This document shows, in pieces, positions 60,356-64,000 of a stretch of DNA of 64,000 bases (position 1 is its first letter; every line of letters begins with the position of its first letter). The stretch is from assembly GCA_963730585.1 (NCBI GenBank), contig CAVSSL010000012.1:62001-126000 (forward strand), read 5' to 3'. The position numbers were made by a program, and so were the translations under genes. Origin of the DNA: Pedococcus_A sp963730585. Lineage in GTDB: Bacteria > Actinomycetota > Actinomycetes > Actinomycetales > Dermatophilaceae. The notes below the pieces were generated by a model that was not told the origin of the DNA, searched no databases, and saw nothing but the letters and a program-made list of their open reading frames with translations.

Positions 60356-61359
60356 GGCCCGGTCGCGTAGAGCGGGGTGTCGCCGTCGAGGAAGTCCGGA
60401 AGCCCGAAGAGCGGGAACAGCGAGTGGTCGAAGAACGCGGAGACGTGGGCGACCTCGCCGCCGCGCAGCTCGAGCACCTGCAGCTGGAACGGCCGGTAGG
60501 TGCCGTCGTCGGTGAGGTAGTACATGCCGAACGCCGCCTGCCCGTTCGCAGTCGTCGGCACCATGCGCAGCTCGCCCGGCCCCGCAGGACAGTTGACGTC
60601 GATGAGCAGGCCGATGGTCTCGGCGCCCTGGTACCACCCGACGAACGGAGGCATCTCCCAGACCGCCTCCTGGGCGCACAGGCTCACGATCGTCGCGATG
60701 TCCTTGAGCTCCATGGCCCGGGCGTAGCGGTCGAGCAGCTCGCGCTGGGCCGGGTCGGTGGGCTCGACGACGTCGGCCTCGGTGAGCGCGGCGGCGTCGA
60801 GGGTGGCGCGGGCGCGCTGGAGGGCGCTGTTGACCGATGCCGTGGTGGTGTCGAGCGCCTCGGCCACCTCAGCGGCCGACCAGCGCAGCACCTCGCGCAG
60901 GATCAGCACGGCGCGCTGGCGCGGGGGCAGGTGCTGCAGAGCCGCGATGAGGGCGAGCCGCACGCCCGCCTGGTCGTCGACGATGCTGGCCGGGTCCCGG
61001 GGGTCCGTCACGAGGGTGGTGGGCACCGGCTCCAGCCACAGCACCTCCGTCTGCTGCACGAGCGGCGCGTCACCGGGCAGGGCGGGAGCACCGAGCCCCG
61101 TGGGCATCGGCCTGCGGCTGCGGCCCTCGAGGGCCGACAGGCACGCGTTGGTGGCGATGCGGTGCAGCCAGGTGCGCATCGACGACCTGCCCTCGAACCC
61201 GTGGTAGGCCCGCCAGGCACGCAGGTAGGTCTCCTGCACGAGGTCTTCCGCGTCGTGGGCGGAACCCATCATGCGGTAGCAGTGCGCGAACAGCTCGCGC
61301 CGGTAGCCCTCGGCCTGGGCCAGGAAGTCCTCGTCGACCTGTGTCTGGGTCACGCTCAT
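60352..61359 (-). CDS. ECF sigma factor with SnoaL-like C-terminal domain (SigG-like)
   Basis: A 335-residue sigma-70 family protein. Region 2 reads YRRELFAHCYRMMGSAHDAEDLVQETYLRAWRAYHGFEGRSSMRTWLHRIATNACL (residues 19-74). Region 4 reads LQHLPPRQRAVLILREVLRWSAAEVAEALDTTTASVNSALQRARATL. A C-terminal SnoaL/NTF2-like domain (about residues 208-325) follows. The extended class (ECF41/56-like, including mycobacterial SigG/SigJ) uses that domain instead of an anti-sigma factor. It heads an operon of three overlapping genes. ATG 61359. Confidence 0.92.
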   Translation of the reverse strand: MSVTQTQVDEDFLAQAEGYRRELFAHCYRMMGSAHDAEDLVQETYLRAWRAYHGFEGRSSMRTWLHRIATNACLSALEGRSRRPMPTGLGAPALPGDAPLVQQTEVLWLEPVPTTLVTDPRDPASIVDDQAGVRLALIAALQHLPPRQRAVLILREVLRWSAAEVAEALDTTTASVNSALQRARATLDAAALTEADVVEPTDPAQRELLDRYARAMELKDIATIVSLCAQEAVWEMPPFVGWYQGAETIGLLIDVNCPAGPGELRMVPTTANGQAAFGMYYLTDDGTYRPFQLQVLELRGGEVAHVSAFFDHSLFPLFGLPDFLDGDTPLYATGP

Positions 61360-61501
61360 GACTCTACTGACCGATGCCGGCGTGGGAACTCATCGCGAGA
61401 ACTCACTGCGAGCGCGATGAGTCCGGACCGCGGTGCCGGTCCACACGGCATACGACCACGCAGCGGCGGCCACCGGGCCGCCCCACCGCTCAGGAGGGCC
61501 C

Positions 61502-61903
61502 GTGTCCCGCATGATCTTCGTCAACCTGCCCGTGAAGGACCTCACCGCCTCACGCGGCTTCTTCGAGGCCCTCGGGTTCTCGATCAACGAGCAGTTCTCC
61601 GACGACAAGGCGGCGTGCGTCGTGCTCGCCGACAACATCTTCGTGATGCTGCTGCGCGAGCCGTTCTTCCGCACCTTCATCAACGGCGAGGTCGCCGACA
61701 CCGCGCGAGCGACCGAGGTGCTCAACTGCCTCAGCGCCGAGAGCCGTCAGGAGGTCGACGACCTGGTGCACAAGGCCATCGACGCCGGCGGCAAGCCGTG
61801 GAAGGACAGCATCTCCGACGGCCCGATGTACGGCGGCAGCTTCCAGGACCTCGACGGCCACGTCTGGGAGGTCGTGCACATGGACCTCTCAGGTCAGGGT
61901 TGA
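61502..61903 (+). CDS. VOC family (glyoxalase/bleomycin-resistance-like) protein
   Basis: A 133-residue protein: MIFVNLPVKDLTASRGFFEALGFSINEQFSDDKAACVVLADNIFVMLLREPFFRTF...GPMYGGSFQDLDGHVWEVVHMDL. This matches the YycE/lactoylglutathione-lyase-like branch with the C-terminal metal-ligand Glu. GTG 61502 has an AGGAGGG site; ATG 61511 is in frame. It is divergent from the sigma gene, and the 3' end overlaps the acyl-CoA synthetase by 10 bp. Confidence 0.88.
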   Translation: MSRMIFVNLPVKDLTASRGFFEALGFSINEQFSDDKAACVVLADNIFVMLLREPFFRTFINGEVADTARATEVLNCLSAESRQEVDDLVHKAIDAGGKPWKDSISDGPMYGGSFQDLDGHVWEVVHMDLSGQG

Positions 61904-63810
61904 GGTCGCAGCACAGGGCGGAGGGCGTCGAGCACCGAGGCGTCCTCGATCGTCCCGGGCACGGTGGCCTGCTTGCCGTCGGCGATCTCGCGCATCGTCT
62001 TGCGCAGGATCTTCCCCGACCGCGTCTTGGGCAGCGCCGCCACGATGTCGACCTGGTGCAGCGCCGCGACCGGGCCGACCTCGTCGCGCACCCGCTTGAC
62101 GAGCTCGGTGCGGATGCGGTCACCGTCGCCCTCGGCGTCGACGCCGGCCTTGAGCACCACCAAGGCCCGCGGCAGCTGCCCCTTGAAGTCGTCGTGCACG
62201 CCGATGACGGCGCACTCCGCCACGGCCTCGTGCCCGGCCAGGGCCGCCTCCATGGAGCCGGTCGACAGGCGGTGACCCGCGACGTTGAGCACGTCGTCGG
62301 TGCGGCCCATGACGAACAGGTAGCCGTCCTCGTCCACGAGCCCGCCGTCGCCGGTCAGGTAGTAGCCGTCGAAGGCGCTGAGGTAGCCGGCGACGTAGCG
62401 CTCGTCGTCCTGCCACAGCGTCGGCAGCGTGCCCGGCGGCAGCGGCAGCCTGATGCAGATGGCGCCCTCGGTGCCCGCCGGCACCGGTGAGCCGTGCTCG
62501 TCGAGCACCTCCACGGCATACCCGGGCACCGGCACGGACGGTGAGCCGGGCTTCACCGGCATCGGCTCCAGGCCGCGCAGGTTCGCGGCGATCGGCCAGC
62601 CGGTCTCGGTCTGCCACCAGTTGTCGATGACCGGGACGCCGAGCACCTTCGTGGCCCACTCCCAGGTGTCGGGGTCGAGACGCTCTCCGGCCAGGAAGAC
62701 GGTCTGCAGCGACGAGAGGTCGTGCGCCTTCATCAGCTCACCGTCGGGGTCCTCCCGCTTGATGGCCCGGTATGCCGTGGGTGCGGTGAACATGGCCTTC
62801 ACGCCGTAGTCGCCGATCACCCGCCAGAACGCGCTCGCGTCGGGGGTGCCGACCGGTTTCCCTTCGTAGAGAACGGTGGTGGCGCCGGTGAGCAGCGGCG
62901 CGTAGACGATGTAGGAGTGGCCGACGACCCAGCCCACGTCGCTCGCGGTGAACCACACGTCGCCCGGGCCGATGTCGTAGACGTTCTCCATCGACCAGCG
63001 CAGCGCGACGGCGTGGCCGCCGTTGTCGCGCACGATGCCCTTGGGTCGGCCGGTGGTGCCGGAGGTGTAGAGGACGTACAGCGGGTCGGTGGCGGCGACC
63101 TCGACGCACTCAGTGGGCTCGGCGTCGCCCATGAGGTCACCCCACTCCATCTCCTCCCAGTCCGTGTCGCGCTCGCCGACCGCGGCCCGCCCCTGGTCCC
63201 GCTGGAGGACGATCACGGACTCGGGCTTGTGGGTGCTCCGGTCCAACGCGGCGTCGAGCATCGGCTTGTACTCGACGACCCGCTTGGGCTCGATGCCGCA
63301 CGAGGCGCTGACGACGACCTTGGGCTCGGCGTCCTCGATGCGCACGGACAGCTCGCCCGGCGCGAAGCCGCCGAAGACCACCGAGTGCACGGCGCCGATC
63401 CGCGCGCACGCGAGCATGGCGACGACCGCCTCGGGCACCATCGGCATGTAGATGAGGACGCGGTCACCCTTCTCGACGCCCAGCGACTGCAGGGCGCCTC
63501 CGAACCGGGAGACCTCGTCGAGCAGCTCGGCATACGTCAGGGTGCGCTTCGTGCCGGTGACGGGGCTGTCGTAGAGCAGCGCCGCCTGGTCGCCGCGTCC
63601 AGCCGCGACGTGGCGGTCGAGCGCGTTGTGGCACGTGTTGAGGGTGCCCCCGGTGAACCACCGGTGGAACGGCGGCCGGTCGTCGTCGAGCACCCGCGTG
63701 GGCGGCGTGATCCAGTCGATGGCGTGAGCGGCCCGGCCCCAGAACGCGTCCGGGTCGTTGAGGCTCTCGGCGTAGGCAGCGGCGTAGGCACCCTGGGTCA
63801 TGCGCACCAT
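61894..63810 (-). CDS. Acetyl/propionyl-CoA synthetase (AcsA/PrpE group)
   Basis: A 638-residue AMP-forming synthetase. It has FWGRAAHAIDWITPPTRVLDDDRPPFHRWFTGGTLNTCHNALDRH (AcsA N-terminal domain), YTSGTTGRPKGIVRDNGGHAVAL, WWQTETGWPIA, GYYLTGDGGLVDEDGYLFVMGRTDDVLNVAGHRLSTGSMEAAL and TRSGKILRKTMREIADG with the regulatory/catalytic Lys. The RDNGGHAVAL and MENVYDI segments resemble PrpE (propionate) more than AcsA. ATG 63810 (AGGA eight bases upstream) is preferred to ATG 63801. It is oriented towards the VOC gene. Confidence 0.92.
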   Translation of the reverse strand: MVRMTQGAYAAAYAESLNDPDAFWGRAAHAIDWITPPTRVLDDDRPPFHRWFTGGTLNTCHNALDRHVAAGRGDQAALLYDSPVTGTKRTLTYAELLDEVSRFGGALQSLGVEKGDRVLIYMPMVPEAVVAMLACARIGAVHSVVFGGFAPGELSVRIEDAEPKVVVSASCGIEPKRVVEYKPMLDAALDRSTHKPESVIVLQRDQGRAAVGERDTDWEEMEWGDLMGDAEPTECVEVAATDPLYVLYTSGTTGRPKGIVRDNGGHAVALRWSMENVYDIGPGDVWFTASDVGWVVGHSYIVYAPLLTGATTVLYEGKPVGTPDASAFWRVIGDYGVKAMFTAPTAYRAIKREDPDGELMKAHDLSSLQTVFLAGERLDPDTWEWATKVLGVPVIDNWWQTETGWPIAANLRGLEPMPVKPGSPSVPVPGYAVEVLDEHGSPVPAGTEGAICIRLPLPPGTLPTLWQDDERYVAGYLSAFDGYYLTGDGGLVDEDGYLFVMGRTDDVLNVAGHRLSTGSMEAALAGHEAVAECAVIGVHDDFKGQLPRALVVLKAGVDAEGDGDRIRTELVKRVRDEVGPVAALHQVDIVAALPKTRSGKILRKTMREIADGKQATVPGTIEDASVLDALRPVLRPQP

Positions 63811-63936
63811 CGTGCGGGGTCCTGCCCGGGACGCGCCATGGGCCGGACGTCCCGTGCGGCCGGTGCGCAGCAGCCGTCGCCGAGCGGTCGCCCCAACGGG
63901 CCCTCCGGCACGAAGCCGATGTGCCACCATCCGGTC

Positions 63937-64000
63937 ATGGGAGTGCAGTGGCGGGTCGTGCTGCCCTGGGTGGGCATCGGCGCCATGGTGCTCGTGCTGC
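63937..64000 (+). CDS. N-terminus of a membrane protein (cut by window edge)
   Basis: Frame open from ATG 63937: MGVQWRVVLPWVGIGAMVLVL, a likely first transmembrane helix. Only 21 codons are visible, divergent from the acyl-CoA synthetase. It may be real but cannot be identified. Confidence 0.4.
   Translation, partial: MGVQWRVVLPWVGIGAMVLVL

Overview
The window reads as chromosomal DNA of a very high-GC actinobacterium. Frequent GTG starts, ATGA/GTGA gene overlaps, and families such as DUF190, SPW, DUF779, TIGR03086 and LytR_C all point to Actinobacteria. Micrococcales (for example Intrasporangiaceae) is my best guess, but no marker gene here settles it. There is no rRNA, CRISPR array, phage or transposase. 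One tRNA gene, tRNA-Ser(CGA), lies at 27.58 kb.

Layout. 0-4.6 kb: a fluoride-channel cluster (CrcB, DUF190, CrcB), an alanine-type aminotransferase and a badly broken GPH-family transporter. 4.6-11.2 kb: a PLP decarboxylase, a two-component system, its likely secreted target and an ABC exporter. 11.3-20 kb: an SDR/acyl-CoA ligase pair, two membrane proteins, pirin, a hydrolase and pntAB. 20-27.6 kb: small-molecule and housekeeping genes (APC permease, upp, tadA, DedA, a DHA2 drug exporter, tRNA-Ser). 27.7-35 kb: LD-carboxypeptidase, glutamate decarboxylase with a membrane partner, an orphan TPP-dependent E1 alpha/beta pair, an SDR and a cupin. 35.2-36.5 kb: a cell-wall protein with a LAFTG sorting signal. 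36.5-45.9 kb: a ROK regulator and a seven-gene ABC importer, glycoside hydrolase, oxidoreductase and glycerate kinase operon that looks like glucosylglycerate or mannosylglycerate scavenging. 46-50 kb: stress-type genes (PNPOx, DoxX, universal stress protein, CoA transferase, SPW). 50.1-54.8 kb: an acetaldehyde dehydrogenase, DUF779 and GAF-regulator module, plus an isochorismatase. 55-64 kb: LytR_C protein, HerA-like ATPase, an AbiEi/DUF559 nuclease-like gene bracketed by two hairpin repeats, a sigma-factor operon and an acyl-CoA synthetase.

Three signals cut across the gene list. First, the octamer GTATGCCG occurs about 45 times, equally on both strands, both inside genes and as inverted pairs in intergenic hairpins. 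Second, DosR/DevR-like boxes (GGGNCNNNNGNCCC, most with one or two mismatches) precede several stress genes between 20.9 and 49.6 kb. Third, several genes carry single-base frameshifts, and one transporter carries two short tandem duplications whose copies differ only at synonymous sites. That last pattern points to draft-assembly or strain-mixture artefacts as much as to real pseudogenes.
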